From: Rossellomorea marisflavi
Lineage (GTDB): Bacteria > Bacillota > Bacilli > Bacillales > Bacillaceae_B
Assembly: GCA_003667865.1 (NCBI GenBank)
Contig: CP033051.1
Coordinates: 3,002,501-3,066,500 of the forward strand
Direction: 5' to 3'
DNA length: 64,000 nucleotides
Shown here in pieces: positions 37,487 through 46,632 of the stretch. The position numbers were made by a program, and so were the translations under genes. Position 1 is the first letter of the stretch, and every line of letters begins with the position of its first letter. The notes below the pieces were generated by a model. It worked only from the letters and a program-made list of their open reading frames with translations, was not told where the DNA came from and did no database searches.

Positions 37487-37801
37487 ATGAGTTTAAAATT
37501 AGTCGAATTACAAATTGCACTACCAAAAACGTTTGAAGCTGGTAAGATTGCAGAACAAACACAGCATCAGAGTCAAATTGCTCAAAGTCATGCTGCATCA
37601 GAAACTGCAAAAGAAGCAGAGAAAAGAAGAAAACAAGTAGTCAAAAATGAGCAAAAAGGCAATTCAACGATCGCAAAAGAAGATCCATCACAAAAACAAT
37701 TTTATACAGATATGAAAAATCAAGAAGGTGCCACGGATAGTGAGGAAGCAGTAGTAGCACTGCATCCATATAAAGGTACCACTATTGATTTTTCAGGTTA
37801 G
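37487..37801 (+). CDS. Unknown small helical protein between sigD and swrB
   Basis: This 104-residue, highly charged soluble protein has a predicted helical/coiled-coil centre rich in Gln, Ala, Glu and Lys (about 18-60). Its C-terminus is distinctive: LHPYKGTTIDFSG. No signal peptide or membrane segment is present. The SD TTGAGG is 5 bp before ATG 37487. No characterised family is recognised. It lies 22 bp after sigD, so it belongs to the same transcript. Confidence 0.72.
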   Translation: MSLKLVELQIALPKTFEAGKIAEQTQHQSQIAQSHAASETAKEAEKRRKQVVKNEQKGNSTIAKEDPSQKQFYTDMKNQEGATDSEEAVVALHPYKGTTIDFSG

Positions 37802-37815
37802 AATAAGATAGTCTT

Positions 37816-37914
37816 GCTAATCCTAATGAAGCTAACAGAGAGAGTCACCTCATACTAATGAGGCAAATTCTTATGAAAAATGCGGGTTCATTTGATGGAT
37901 TAGCTTCTTTTGTT
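37816..37914 (+). promoter_or_regulatory. Candidate attenuator before swrB (mutually exclusive hairpins)
   Basis: GCTAATCC (37816-37823) can pair with GGATTAGC (37897-37904). GAAGCTAA (37828-37835) can instead pair with TTAGCTTC (37900-37907), which is followed by TTTTGTTG like a terminator. The two pairings share 37900-37904. Two local hairpins sit inside: CCTCAT/ATGAGG (37848-37863) and AAATG/CATTT (37878-37893). The structures are seen; attenuation is inferred. Confidence 0.5.
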
Positions 37915-37976
37915 GCTGTTAGAATGTTAAGCTTATAAGCAATAATAGCTATAAAATAAATTGTCAGGTGATTAAT

Positions 37977-38630
37977 TTGAATGCATTTTTATTATTTATA
38001 TCATTTGTTCTTAATATCATAGCCTTACTTGCAATTGTTCTTTTGTATATGCGTCAGAATAGACTAATCCAGGTGGAGAAGAAACAGGGAAAGATGTTAG
38101 AAGAAATGGAAGATGTTATTTCTACATACCTTCTTGAAATGAAGGAAGAGAATGAGATTTTTATCAAAAAGGTAGAAAAGATCTATAAAAGTGGTCAATC
38201 GCAAAAAACAGAAAACATAAACATTGATCGTGCAAACAAAAATAATGTGATGAATGAGTACAAGCATGATGATGAAACTGTTGATCAAGACCAGCAAACT
38301 AGTTCAGTGGAATATAAAGACGAATATTCTCCTAAAGTGTTACCATCATTAAATCGATTAAATGCCACAAAAGCTTACTCACAAGGTTTTTCGAACAATA
38401 TTAATATAAAAGAAGAATCAGAAAAAGAAGCCACGAATCTACAAAAGGTTCAAGATAATCTAGATGAAAAGGGGACAGAACACGACACTGATAAAGTTGA
38501 AAAAGATCCTTTTATTCGACAAGTTCTATTCCTTAAGCGAAAAGGATTATCTGACGAACAAATAGCAAAAGCCTTAGGTAAAGGGAAGACGGAAATTGAA
38601 CTTTTACTAAAATTTCGTCAAAATACGTAA
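37977..38630 (+). CDS. swrB: Swarming motility protein SwrB (YlxL)
   Basis: A 217-residue single-pass membrane protein. An N-terminal hydrophobic helix (about 3-25, FLLFISFVLNIIALLAIVLLYM) is followed by a coiled coil and a charged linker. The conserved C-terminal helix-turn-helix-like motif is VLFLKRKGLSDEQIAKALGKGKTEIELLLKFRQ. In B. subtilis SwrB promotes hook-basal body completion by activating export. TTG 37977 has AGGTGA 5 bp upstream; GTG 37968 lies inside that SD. It is the last gene of the fla/che operon. Confidence 0.88.
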   Translation: MNAFLLFISFVLNIIALLAIVLLYMRQNRLIQVEKKQGKMLEEMEDVISTYLLEMKEENEIFIKKVEKIYKSGQSQKTENINIDRANKNNVMNEYKHDDETVDQDQQTSSVEYKDEYSPKVLPSLNRLNATKAYSQGFSNNINIKEESEKEATNLQKVQDNLDEKGTEHDTDKVEKDPFIRQVLFLKRKGLSDEQIAKALGKGKTEIELLLKFRQNT

Positions 38631-38638
38631 AAATTTTC

Positions 38639-38667
38639 TTGATACCTATAAACTCTTATGCTATAGT
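38639..38667 (+). promoter_or_regulatory. Sigma-A promoter of rpsB
   Basis: TTGATA and TATAGT have an exact 17-bp spacer, 112 bp before the rpsB start. It gives the translation genes their own promoter. Confidence 0.75.
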
Positions 38668-38674
38668 ATTCATG

Positions 38675-38778
38675 GTGTAAAAACACACGCTTCTTGATTT
38701 AAGTAGATGGTGCTACAAAGTAGTTGCTGCTTAAAGAGGATTGAAGCGGAGGAAAAAAACCATTAGGAGGAAACACAC
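38675..38778 (+). promoter_or_regulatory. Structured rpsB 5' leader, possible S2 autoregulatory site
   Basis: The roughly 100-nt leader can fold AAGTAG(38700-38705)/CTGCTT-type pairings around GTGCTACAAAGTAG and contains two SD-like sequences (GCGGAGG near 38746 and TAGGAGG near 38766). Autogenous control of rpsB by S2 is known in other bacteria; here it is only suggested. Confidence 0.3.
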
Positions 38779-39489
38779 ATGTCAGTAATTTCTATGAAGC
38801 AATTGCTTGAAGCTGGTGTACATTTCGGACACCAAACTCGCCGTTGGAACCCAAAAATGAAGAAGTATATCTTCACAGAGCGTAACGGTATCTATATCAT
38901 CGACCTACAAAAAACAGTTAAAAAGGTTGAAGAAGCTTATAACTTCGTTAAAGAATTAGCTGGAAACGGCGGAACAGTTCTTTTCGTAGGTACTAAAAAG
39001 CAAGCACAAGAATCTGTTAAGGAAGAAGCAGAACGTGCAGGAATGTACTTCATCAACCAACGTTGGTTAGGTGGTACATTAACAAACTTTGAAACAATTC
39101 AAAAGCGTATTTCTCGTCTAAAGGAAATCGAGAGAATGGAAGAAGACGGTACATTCTCAGTACTTCCTAAAAAAGAAGTTGTTCAACTTAAAAAAGAACA
39201 CGAACGTTTAGTGAAGTTCTTAGGCGGAATTAAAGATATGCAAACTCTTCCAGATGCACTTTTTGTTATCGATCCACGTAAAGAGCGTATTGCTGTAGCA
39301 GAAGCTCGTAAATTAAATATTCCTATCGTTGGTATCGTTGATACAAACTGTGATCCAGATGAGATTGATGTTGTAATCCCTGCAAACGATGATGCAATCC
39401 GTGCAGTTAAACTTCTTACTGCTAAGATGGCTGACGCTATTCTAGAAGCGAAGCAAGGCGAAGAAACAGCTGTACCAGCTGCTGAGTAA
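38779..39489 (+). CDS. rpsB: 30S ribosomal protein S2
   Basis: The 236-residue length is typical. Hallmarks are [26 protein letters not shown] near the start, then [28 protein letters not shown] and [10 protein letters not shown]. It assembles late on the 30S body-head junction and is needed for S1/bS21 recruitment and initiation. The SD TAGGAGG lies 8 bp before ATG. Codon use is biased, as in highly expressed genes. Confidence 0.98.
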   Translation: MSVISMKQLLEAGVHFGHQTRRWNPKMKKYIFTERNGIYIIDLQKTVKKVEEAYNFVKELAGNGGTVLFVGTKKQAQESVKEEAERAGMYFINQRWLGGTLTNFETIQKRISRLKEIERMEEDGTFSVLPKKEVVQLKKEHERLVKFLGGIKDMQTLPDALFVIDPRKERIAVAEARKLNIPIVGIVDTNCDPDEIDVVIPANDDAIRAVKLLTAKMADAILEAKQGEETAVPAAE

Positions 39490-39496
39490 TAAATGT

Positions 39497-39625
39497 AAGG
39501 TGATAAGAGACTATCCTTATCACCTTTCAGTATGTACGTAAACCTTCTTCATCACTTTCAGCAAGAAATTCAAACACTAATTGTTTAATTTTCTCGTAAG
39601 ACTGAAAGTGATAAGAGGTTTTGCT
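39497..39625 (+). terminator. Paired hairpins (terminator or attenuator) between rpsB and tsf
   Basis: Hairpin 1 is a perfect 10-bp stem, AAGGTGATAA (39497-39506) with TTATCACCTT (39517-39526). Hairpin 2 is an 11-bp stem, ATCACTTTCAG (39551-39561) with CTGAAAGTGAT (39602-39612), has an internally folded loop and is followed by AAGAGGTTTTGCTTTTA. GTGATAAGAG is repeated in both, so cross-pairing is possible. Confidence 0.6.
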
Positions 39626-39775
39626 TTTATAGTCTATATTTTTATTTTAGATGGTTTATAAAAGATGAAAAAACCTACAATAGATATATAACAATCTGCT
39701 TTAGCAGGTGCGTTTATAATTAAAGTTAAACATAACTTTATCTTACATAGTGAATGTATAAGGAGGAATTTTATT

Positions 39776-40660
39776 ATGGCAATTACTGCGCAAATGGTTA
39801 AAGAACTACGTGAAAAAACTGGCGCTGGAATGATGGACTGTAAAAAAGCGTTAACTGAAACAAACGGAAACATGGAAGAGGCTATTGATTTTCTTCGTGA
39901 AAAAGGTATTGCTAAAGCTGCTAAAAAAGCAGACCGTATTGCTGCAGAGGGTACAACATTTATCCAAAGCGAAGGTAACACAGCAATTATCTTAGAAGTT
40001 AATGCTGAAACAGACTTCGTTGCTAAAAATGAAAACTTCCAAAACCTTGTTAAAGAATTAGCTTCTCACCTTATGACAAACAAGCCAGCATCTGTTGAAG
40101 AAGCTCTTGAGCAAAAAATGGAAAACGGCTCTTCTGTAAATGAGTATATCAATTCTGCGATTGCAAAAATTGGTGAAAAAATTACACTTCGTCGTTATGA
40201 AACTCTTACAAAAGGCGATAACGATGCTTTTGGTGAGTACTTACACATGGGTGGACGTATTGCCGTTCTTACAGTAGTTGAAGGTACTACAGATGCAAAC
40301 GTAGCAAAAGATGTAGCGATGCATGCTGCTGCTTTAAATCCAAAATACGTATCACGTGACCAAGTTTCTGCTGAAGAAGTAGAACGCGAGCGCGAAGTAT
40401 TAAAACAACAAGCACTTAACGAAGGTAAACCAGAAAATATCGTTGAAAAAATGGTTGAAGGTCGTTTAAGCAAATACTTTGAAGATATCTGTATTCTTGA
40501 TCAAGCTTTTGTAAAAAATCCTGATCAAAAAGTACGTCAATTCCTTGAGTCTAAAGGAGCTACTTTAACAAACTTTGTTCGTTTTGAAGTAGGGGAAGGT
40601 CTTGAGAAACGTCAAGATAACTTTGCTGAAGAAGTTATGAGCCAAGTAAATAAAGGGTAA
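39776..40660 (+). CDS. tsf: Translation elongation factor Ts
   Basis: A 294-residue nucleotide-exchange factor for EF-Tu. The N-terminal UBA-like domain reads [19 protein letters not shown] (about 8-26), and the core signature [18 protein letters not shown] is here [15 protein letters not shown] (about 74-88). A C-terminal coiled-coil module follows. The SD AAGGAGG lies 8 bp before ATG 39776. Confidence 0.98.
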   Translation: MAITAQMVKELREKTGAGMMDCKKALTETNGNMEEAIDFLREKGIAKAAKKADRIAAEGTTFIQSEGNTAIILEVNAETDFVAKNENFQNLVKELASHLMTNKPASVEEALEQKMENGSSVNEYINSAIAKIGEKITLRRYETLTKGDNDAFGEYLHMGGRIAVLTVVEGTTDANVAKDVAMHAAALNPKYVSRDQVSAEEVEREREVLKQQALNEGKPENIVEKMVEGRLSKYFEDICILDQAFVKNPDQKVRQFLESKGATLTNFVRFEVGEGLEKRQDNFAEEVMSQVNKG

Positions 40661-40683
40661 ATTAGACTAAGGAATTCATTTAT

Positions 40684-40713
40684 GGGGAACACACCGTGTG
40701 TTCCCTATTTTTC
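40684..40713 (+). terminator. Intrinsic terminator after tsf
   Basis: A 9-bp perfect stem GGGAACACA (40685-40693) with TGTGTTCCC (40697-40705), 3-nt loop, is followed by TATTTTT. Confidence 0.85.
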
Positions 40714-40743
40714 AAGACAAAAAAATACATACTGGAGGTTCCT

Positions 40744-41469
40744 ATGAGCATTCCAAAATATAAGCGAATTGTACTGAAGCTGAGTGGAGAAGCTTTAGCT
40801 GGTGACCAAGGATTTGGTATTAATCCATCTGTTATTAAAAACATTGCTCAAGAAGTTCGAGAAATTGCGGAACTAGGTGTAGAAGTTGCAGTCGTTGTAG
40901 GTGGAGGCAATATCTGGCGAGGGAAAATCGGTAGTGAGATGGGCATGGATCGTGCGTCAGCTGATTACATGGGGATGCTTGCTACGGTAATGAACTCATT
41001 AGCTCTTCAGGATAGTTTAGAGCATCTGGGTGTTGAAACGCGTGTTCAAACATCTATTGATATGAGACAGGTTGCGGAACCATATATACGTCGAAGAGCA
41101 ATACGTCATCTTGAAAAGAAACGTGTAGTCATATTTGCTGCTGGAACGGGTAATCCATATTTCTCTACTGATACAACTGCAGCACTTCGAGCAGCTGAAA
41201 TTGAAGCTGAAGTGATCCTAATGGCTAAAAATAATGTGGACGGCGTTTATTCAGCTGATCCAAAACTTGATGCAAATGCTGTTAAATATAGTGAGTTATC
41301 ATACTTAGATGTCCTTAAAGAAGGATTAGCTGTTATGGATAGTACAGCTTCTTCATTATGTATGGACAATGACATTCCACTTATCGTATTCTCTATTATG
41401 GAGGACGGCAATATTAAAAGAGTGGTTGTCGGTGAAAATATCGGAACTATTGTTAGGGGGAAATCATAA
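40744..41469 (+). CDS. pyrH: UMP kinase
   Basis: This 241-residue amino-acid-kinase-fold enzyme phosphorylates UMP to UDP in pyrimidine synthesis. It begins [15 protein letters not shown], with the nucleotide-binding [10 protein letters not shown], then [22 protein letters not shown] and the GVYSADPK segment. ATG 40744 has ACTGGAGGT upstream; the frame extends back to 40696 into the tsf terminator. It overlaps frr by one base. Confidence 0.98.
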   Translation: MSIPKYKRIVLKLSGEALAGDQGFGINPSVIKNIAQEVREIAELGVEVAVVVGGGNIWRGKIGSEMGMDRASADYMGMLATVMNSLALQDSLEHLGVETRVQTSIDMRQVAEPYIRRRAIRHLEKKRVVIFAAGTGNPYFSTDTTAALRAAEIEAEVILMAKNNVDGVYSADPKLDANAVKYSELSYLDVLKEGLAVMDSTASSLCMDNDIPLIVFSIMEDGNIKRVVVGENIGTIVRGKS

Positions 41470-42026
41470 TGTCAAAAGAAGTTATTTCTAATGCACAAGA
41501 AAAAATGCAAAAAGCTGTTGGAGCATATACTCGTGAGCTAGCAAGTATCCGTGCAGGACGAGCAAATGCATCCTTGCTAGATAGGATCAATGTAGATTAT
41601 TATGGTTCTCCAACACCAATTAATCAGTTAGCTGGTATTTCAGTACCAGAAGCTCGTATGCTTGTCATTCAGCCATACGATAAAACAGCTTTAGGTGACA
41701 TCGAAAAAGCAATCCTTAAGTCTGACCTTGGTTTAAATCCTACTAGTGACGGTAACATTATCAGACTAATGATTCCAGCTTTAACGGAAGAGCGTCGTAA
41801 AGAGATTGTAAAACTTGTGAAAAAAGAAGCTGAGGATGCTAAAGTTGCAATTCGTAACATTCGTCGTGATTCTAACGATGAATTGAAAAAGCTTGAAAAG
41901 AATGGTGACATAACGGAAGATGATCTAAGAGGCTTTTCTGAGGATGTACAGAAGTTAACAGATGAGCAAATTAATAAAATTGATAGCATCGCAAAAGACA
42001 AAGAAAAAGAAATCCTAGAAGTATAA
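41469..42026 (+). CDS. frr: Ribosome recycling factor
   Basis: The 185-residue length is exact for the family. RRF splits post-termination ribosomes together with EF-G. It shows [19 protein letters not shown] (about 18-36), [14 protein letters not shown], and [17 protein letters not shown] of the helical domain. Its start shares a base with the pyrH stop, so pyrH-frr are coupled. Confidence 0.98.
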   Translation: MSKEVISNAQEKMQKAVGAYTRELASIRAGRANASLLDRINVDYYGSPTPINQLAGISVPEARMLVIQPYDKTALGDIEKAILKSDLGLNPTSDGNIIRLMIPALTEERRKEIVKLVKKEAEDAKVAIRNIRRDSNDELKKLEKNGDITEDDLRGFSEDVQKLTDEQINKIDSIAKDKEKEILEV

Positions 42027-42065
42027 GTAGATGATATCTTCATACTAAAAAGTCTTTACTTTGTT

Positions 42066-42113
42066 AATGAGGCTGACTATTAGGTTGCTTTACACTTAAT
42101 GGTCAGTCTCATT
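42066..42113 (+). terminator. Hairpin after frr, probable terminator
   Basis: AATGAGGCTGACTATTA pairs with TTAATGGTCAGTCTCATT with two G-T pairs and a short loop. The T tract that follows is poor (GTATTTCG), so efficiency is uncertain. Confidence 0.55.
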
Positions 42114-42222
42114 GTATTTCGTAGACATTGAAAATGTGTAAACAGACAAAAAACATTGAGTAAATAATATCTATAAAAACTGTTCAGAATTGGTGTGGCG
42201 AATTTTTTTAAAAAAACATTTT

Positions 42223-42251
42223 TTTACTTATTAAATGATTATCGTTATAAT
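42223..42251 (+). promoter_or_regulatory. Candidate uppS promoter overlapped by a Fur-like box
   Basis: TTTACT (42223-42228) and TATAAT (42246-42251) have a 17-bp spacer. The spacer and -10 contain TTAAATGATTATCGTTATA, which matches 14 of 19 positions of the classical Fur box. The rest of the frr-uppS gap (42027-42375) is AT-rich with no ORF. Confidence 0.5.
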
Positions 42252-42375
42252 AAGCTTTAGTGAGAGAAATTATTATGAAAAGTTTTCTTTTATGAATTTA
42301 TACAGATAAATTCCACTATTTTTGATAGTATAAAAAAAGCTAATTACTTTGTTCGAACAGTGGAGGATTTTGTTT

Positions 42376-43164
42376 ATGATTAATAAGCTAAAGCAATGGA
42401 AAAGGAAATCAAGCTCTGAATTTGATGAGCGTTATCAAGAGTTAACAAATCATCCAATTCCCAATCACATTGCTATAATAATGGATGGTAACGGACGTTG
42501 GGCAAAAAAACGTGCTTTACCAAGGGTGGCAGGTCATCATGAAGGGATGAAGGTTGTTCGTAAGATAACAAGACTAGCAAATGAATTAGGTGTAAAGACA
42601 CTAACATTATATGCTTTTTCAACGGAAAATTGGAAAAGACCAAAGATAGAAGTGGACTACCTAATGAAACTTCCTGAAGAGTTCCTTGGAACATTTCTTC
42701 CTGAATTAATTGAGGAAAATGTTCGTGTAACAATGATGGGATATGAAGATAGTTTACCACCTCATACATTAAGAGCTGTACATAACGCAATAGAAAAAAC
42801 AAAAGATAATGATGGAATGATTTTAAACTTTGCTCTTAACTATGGAGCACGTGCTGAAATTGTAGACGCAGTTAAAAATGTCTTAAAAGATGTCGAAAAT
42901 GGTATACTAGACAAAAATAACCTAAATGAGGAGACTTTTTCTAACTATTTAATGACGAAAGAGCTCTCAGATCCAGACCTTTTGATTAGAACAAGTGGTG
43001 AAATTCGACTAAGTAATTTTATGTTATGGCAATTAGCATATACAGAGTTTTGGTTTACAGAAACTCTATGGCCGGATTTCGATGAACAGCACCTTGTAGA
43101 AGCCATTGAAGCTTTTCAAGGTCGTTCGAGAAGGTTTGGAGGACTACAAAGCGAGGAATCCTAA
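42376..43164 (+). CDS. uppS: Undecaprenyl diphosphate synthase (cis-prenyltransferase)
   Basis: A 262-residue enzyme that makes the C55 lipid carrier for peptidoglycan and teichoic acids. IAIIMDGNGRWAKKR carries the catalytic D37. Family signatures ATENWKRP-type (here FSTENWKRP) and IRTSGEIRLSNFMLWQ are intact. ATG 42376 has GTGGAGG 9 bp upstream. It ends directly before cdsA. Confidence 0.97.
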   Translation: MINKLKQWKRKSSSEFDERYQELTNHPIPNHIAIIMDGNGRWAKKRALPRVAGHHEGMKVVRKITRLANELGVKTLTLYAFSTENWKRPKIEVDYLMKLPEEFLGTFLPELIEENVRVTMMGYEDSLPPHTLRAVHNAIEKTKDNDGMILNFALNYGARAEIVDAVKNVLKDVENGILDKNNLNEETFSNYLMTKELSDPDLLIRTSGEIRLSNFMLWQLAYTEFWFTETLWPDFDEQHLVEAIEAFQGRSRRFGGLQSEES

Positions 43165-43953
43165 ATGAAACAACGTATTCTTACTGGTATAATAGCCGCA
43201 GGTGTGTTTTTGCCCATTATTTTATTTGGGGGAACCCCATTTATTATTGCGGTGTATTTAATTTCTACAATAGCTTTATATGAAACATTAAAAATGAGAA
43301 AGTTAAATATCTTATCGATCCCTGGGATTATATCCGTAGCCCTATTATGGATTTTTTTAATTCCAAATGAATATATAGGGATTATCGAAGACATGGGCTA
43401 TACAAAAATTGAATTAGCTTTGTTAGCTGTATTGCTGTTTCTAACGTATACAGTGGCTACTAAAAATCGCTTTACCTTTGATGATGTTTCCTTTGCGATT
43501 CTTGGTACCTTATACGTGGGGATAGGCTTTTACTATTTTATTGAAACGCGAATGGAAGGAATCGAGTTTGTGTTTTATGCTCTTTTTCTCATCTGGGCAA
43601 CCGATTCAGGTGCCTATTTTATTGGACGAGCTATAGGGAAAAAGAAACTATGGCCTGACATCAGCCCAAACAAAACCGTTGAAGGTTTTGTTGGAGGAGT
43701 AGCATGTGCATTAGTGGTAGCAGTCGTCTTTACTTTTTTCACGGACTTAAACATTTCAATACTGCAACTACTCGTAGTTACCGCTATCTTATCTGTTTTT
43801 GGACAAATTGGTGATTTAGTAGAATCCGCTCTCAAACGGCACTATCATGTAAAAGATTCTGGACATATTCTACCGGGGCACGGGGGAATTTTAGATCGAT
43901 TTGACAGTTTATTATTTGTACTACCATTAATCCATTTTTTAAATATAGTATAA
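43165..43953 (+). CDS. cdsA: Phosphatidate cytidylyltransferase
   Basis: A 262-residue polytopic membrane enzyme making CDP-diacylglycerol, the precursor of phosphatidylglycerol and phosphatidylethanolamine. About eight hydrophobic segments are visible. The C-terminal signature LKRHYHVKDSG...LPGHGGILDRFDS is complete. It begins at the base after the uppS stop, so the two are co-translated. Confidence 0.97.
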   Translation: MKQRILTGIIAAGVFLPIILFGGTPFIIAVYLISTIALYETLKMRKLNILSIPGIISVALLWIFLIPNEYIGIIEDMGYTKIELALLAVLLFLTYTVATKNRFTFDDVSFAILGTLYVGIGFYYFIETRMEGIEFVFYALFLIWATDSGAYFIGRAIGKKKLWPDISPNKTVEGFVGGVACALVVAVVFTFFTDLNISILQLLVVTAILSVFGQIGDLVESALKRHYHVKDSGHILPGHGGILDRFDSLLFVLPLIHFLNIV

Positions 43954-43977
43954 AACTGCATTACTGAGGTGAAAAGG

Positions 43978-45120
43978 TTGAGGAGAATTAGTTTACTAGG
44001 AGCAACTGGCTCAATCGGTATACAAACGTTAGATGTAATACGTGAGCATAGAAGTGAATTTGAATTAGTTACAATGTCAGTAGGAAAAAATATTGAAAAA
44101 GCTAGACAGTTAGTTTCTGAATTCAAACCCAAGATTCTTTCCGTTCAGGAAAAAGAAGATGCTGAAATACTAAAATCGGAATTCCCTGGTGTAAAGGTTC
44201 TTTTCGGTCAAGAAGGGCTTGTAGAGGTAGCCTGTCATCAAGAGGTAGACGTTGTTGTCAATGCTGTCCTTGGAAGTGTAGGATTGTATCCTACGTTACA
44301 AGCTATTGAATCAGGTAAGACTATTGCGATAGCGAATAAAGAAACGTTAGTAACTGCTGGTCATCTTGTTATGAAGGCAGCGAAGGAAAAAGGGGTAGCA
44401 TTATTACCTGTTGATAGTGAGCACTCTGCAATCTTTCAGTCCTTACAAGGCGAGTCCCCTAAGAATATTGAGAAAATGATTATTACGGCATCTGGTGGTA
44501 GCTTTCGTGATAGAACACGGGAAGATTTAAAGGGCGTTACGGTGAAAGAAGCGTTAAATCATCCAAACTGGTCAATGGGAGCAAAAATTACGATTGATTC
44601 AGCAACTATGATGAATAAAGGATTAGAAGTGATTGAGGCTCATTGGTTGTTTAATATTCCTTATGATGATATTGAGGTACTACTGCATCGAGAAAGTATT
44701 ATACATTCCATGGTTCAATTTCATGACAGTTCGGTGATTGCCCAACTGGGTACTCCTGATATGAGAGTGCCGATACAATATGCTCTTACATACCCGGACC
44801 GTCTGCCACGGAATAATAGTTCTAGACTAAACTTGGCGGAAATTTCAAAACTGCATTTTGAAAAGATGGACTATGAGCGCTTTCGTTTATTAAAGCTTGC
44901 ATTTGATGCAGGTCGGATAGGAGGAAGTGTAACAACTGTATTAAATGCTTCTAATGAAGCGGCAGTGGCTGCCTTTCTCAGTGGAGAGATTTCATTTTTG
45001 CAGATAGAGGATTTTGTAGAACGTGCTCTCGAAAGACATCAAGTTATCCAAGAGCCTGATTTAGGAACAATACAAGAGATTGATCAAGAGACAAGGGAAT
45101 TTGTCAGAAGCTTATACTAA
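43978..45120 (+). CDS. dxr: 1-deoxy-D-xylulose 5-phosphate reductoisomerase
   Basis: This 380-residue enzyme is the committed step of the MEP isoprenoid pathway and supplies the prenyl units for UppS. NADPH-binding GATGSIG lies at 8-14, then [11 protein letters not shown], the metal-binding [10 protein letters not shown] and the flexible-loop region [34 protein letters not shown] 43978 is chosen: GAGGTG is 6 bp upstream and the protein begins [14 protein letters not shown] 43969 overlaps the SD. Confidence 0.95.
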   Translation: MRRISLLGATGSIGIQTLDVIREHRSEFELVTMSVGKNIEKARQLVSEFKPKILSVQEKEDAEILKSEFPGVKVLFGQEGLVEVACHQEVDVVVNAVLGSVGLYPTLQAIESGKTIAIANKETLVTAGHLVMKAAKEKGVALLPVDSEHSAIFQSLQGESPKNIEKMIITASGGSFRDRTREDLKGVTVKEALNHPNWSMGAKITIDSATMMNKGLEVIEAHWLFNIPYDDIEVLLHRESIIHSMVQFHDSSVIAQLGTPDMRVPIQYALTYPDRLPRNNSSRLNLAEISKLHFEKMDYERFRLLKLAFDAGRIGGSVTTVLNASNEAAVAAFLSGEISFLQIEDFVERALERHQVIQEPDLGTIQEIDQETREFVRSLY

Positions 45121-45233
45121 TAATCTCTTCAAAAGGATAATAAACTTAAGTGATATGTGTTCTACATAACAGCTTAAGGAAAAACTAGTCACAACAGCAC
45201 ATAGCTAATCGAATGAAAAAGGTGGTTTTACAT

Positions 45234-46505
45234 TTGCAGACAGTAATTGCCTTTATTGTCATCTTTGGAGCACTCGTTTTCTTTCATGAATTAGGACACC
45301 TAATTTTTGCAAAACGTGCAGGAATTCTTTGTAGGGAATTTGCTATAGGATTTGGTCCAAAAGTATTCTCTTATAAAAAGAATGATACAGTTTATACAAT
45401 TCGTTTATTGCCATTAGGCGGCTTTGTCAGAATGGCTGGTGAAGATCCTGAAATGATTGAGCTTAAAGCAGGTCATAGAGTGGGATTAATTCTAGATGAA
45501 GATGAAACTGTTAGAAAGATCGTATTAAATAATAAAGACCGTTATCCAAATATTCGTGTTATAGAAGTAGAGGAAGCTGATTTAGAGCATCAATTATTTA
45601 TTAGAGGTTATGAAGACGGTGAGGACGAGATCATTAAAACCTTTACTATTTCAAGAGATGCTGTTCTTGTTGAAAATCAAACAGAAACCTTAATCGCTCC
45701 ATGGGACCGTCAGTTTGGTTCAAAGTCTCTTGGAAAGCGAACTATGGCAATCTTTGCAGGTCCTCTATTTAATTTTATTTTAGCTTTTGTGATCTTTCTA
45801 TTAGTGGGATTATTACAAGGTGTTCCTACGAATGATCCTGTTCTAGGCACGCTAACAGATGATGGAGCTGCGAAGGAAGCTGGGCTATTACAAGGAGATG
45901 TTGTCCTTAGTATTGAAGGAAGCGAAGTTTCAACATGGGAGGACTTGGTCTCTGTTATTAAGAAAAACCCTGGGAATGAGCTACTAGTAACCATTGACCG
46001 TAATGGGACAGAAATGCAAATCCCAGTTACACCAAAGCCTCAGGAATTTGAAACAGAGGATGGTGTAGTAGAAGAAGGCTTAATTGGTGTTCATGCACCA
46101 GTAGAGAAATCGCCGCTTAGAGTTGTAACGAATGGCTTTAAACAAACCTATGAATGGACAGTCTTAATCATCACGAGCGTAGGGAAACTAATAACGGGCC
46201 AATTCTCTATTGATGCGCTGTCAGGCCCAGTAGGAATATACCAATCAACGGGTATGGTTGCAGAATCTGGAATATACTATCTAATGAGATGGGCTGCGAT
46301 TCTAAGTATAAATCTTGGAATTATGAACCTATTACCAATACCAGCTCTTGATGGTGGAAGACTAATGTTTTTCGCTGTAGAAGCTGTTAGAGGGAAACCG
46401 ATTGATCGTCAAAAAGAAGGAATGGTCCATTTTATCGGATTTGCTCTTCTAATGGTCTTAATGCTTGTAGTCACGTGGAATGACATTCAAAGATTTTTCC
46501 TATAA
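45234..46505 (+). CDS. rseP: Intramembrane site-2 zinc metalloprotease RseP (RasP)
   Basis: A 423-residue membrane protease that cleaves anti-sigma factors and signal-peptide remnants. The active site HELGH spans H18-H22 in the first membrane helix, and the third metal ligand lies in PALDGGRL near residue 371. A PDZ domain (about 200-290) starts after the second helix. The TTG start at 45234 has AAAGGTGG 8 bp upstream and matches B. subtilis RasP length (422). The ATG at 45213 precedes that SD. Confidence 0.94.
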   Translation: MQTVIAFIVIFGALVFFHELGHLIFAKRAGILCREFAIGFGPKVFSYKKNDTVYTIRLLPLGGFVRMAGEDPEMIELKAGHRVGLILDEDETVRKIVLNNKDRYPNIRVIEVEEADLEHQLFIRGYEDGEDEIIKTFTISRDAVLVENQTETLIAPWDRQFGSKSLGKRTMAIFAGPLFNFILAFVIFLLVGLLQGVPTNDPVLGTLTDDGAAKEAGLLQGDVVLSIEGSEVSTWEDLVSVIKKNPGNELLVTIDRNGTEMQIPVTPKPQEFETEDGVVEEGLIGVHAPVEKSPLRVVTNGFKQTYEWTVLIITSVGKLITGQFSIDALSGPVGIYQSTGMVAESGIYYLMRWAAILSINLGIMNLLPIPALDGGRLMFFAVEAVRGKPIDRQKEGMVHFIGFALLMVLMLVVTWNDIQRFFL

Positions 46506-46516
46506 AATTAACTAAT

Positions 46517-46576
46517 ATAGAGTCTTGAATAGTACGAAGAATGACACTTCGCTATTATTCAAGACTCTATTTTTAT
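46517..46576 (+). terminator. Intrinsic terminator after rseP
   Basis: A 15-bp perfect stem ATAGAGTCTTGAATA (46517-46531) with TATTCAAGACTCTAT (46556-46570), an inner CGAAG/CTTCG extension, and a TTTTTA tail. Confidence 0.92.
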
Positions 46577-46632
46577 GAAGACGAAGGAAATCTTGAGTTT
46601 AGGATGATACATAATTAAAATCCAGAGTTGCT

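Noticed and set aside
37816..37904. Cloverleaf-like fold resembling a tRNA
   Set aside because: The outer stem and two inner hairpins mimic acceptor, anticodon and T arms, but the T-loop GGTTCRANTCC pattern, D-loop GG and a 7-nt anticodon loop are absent.
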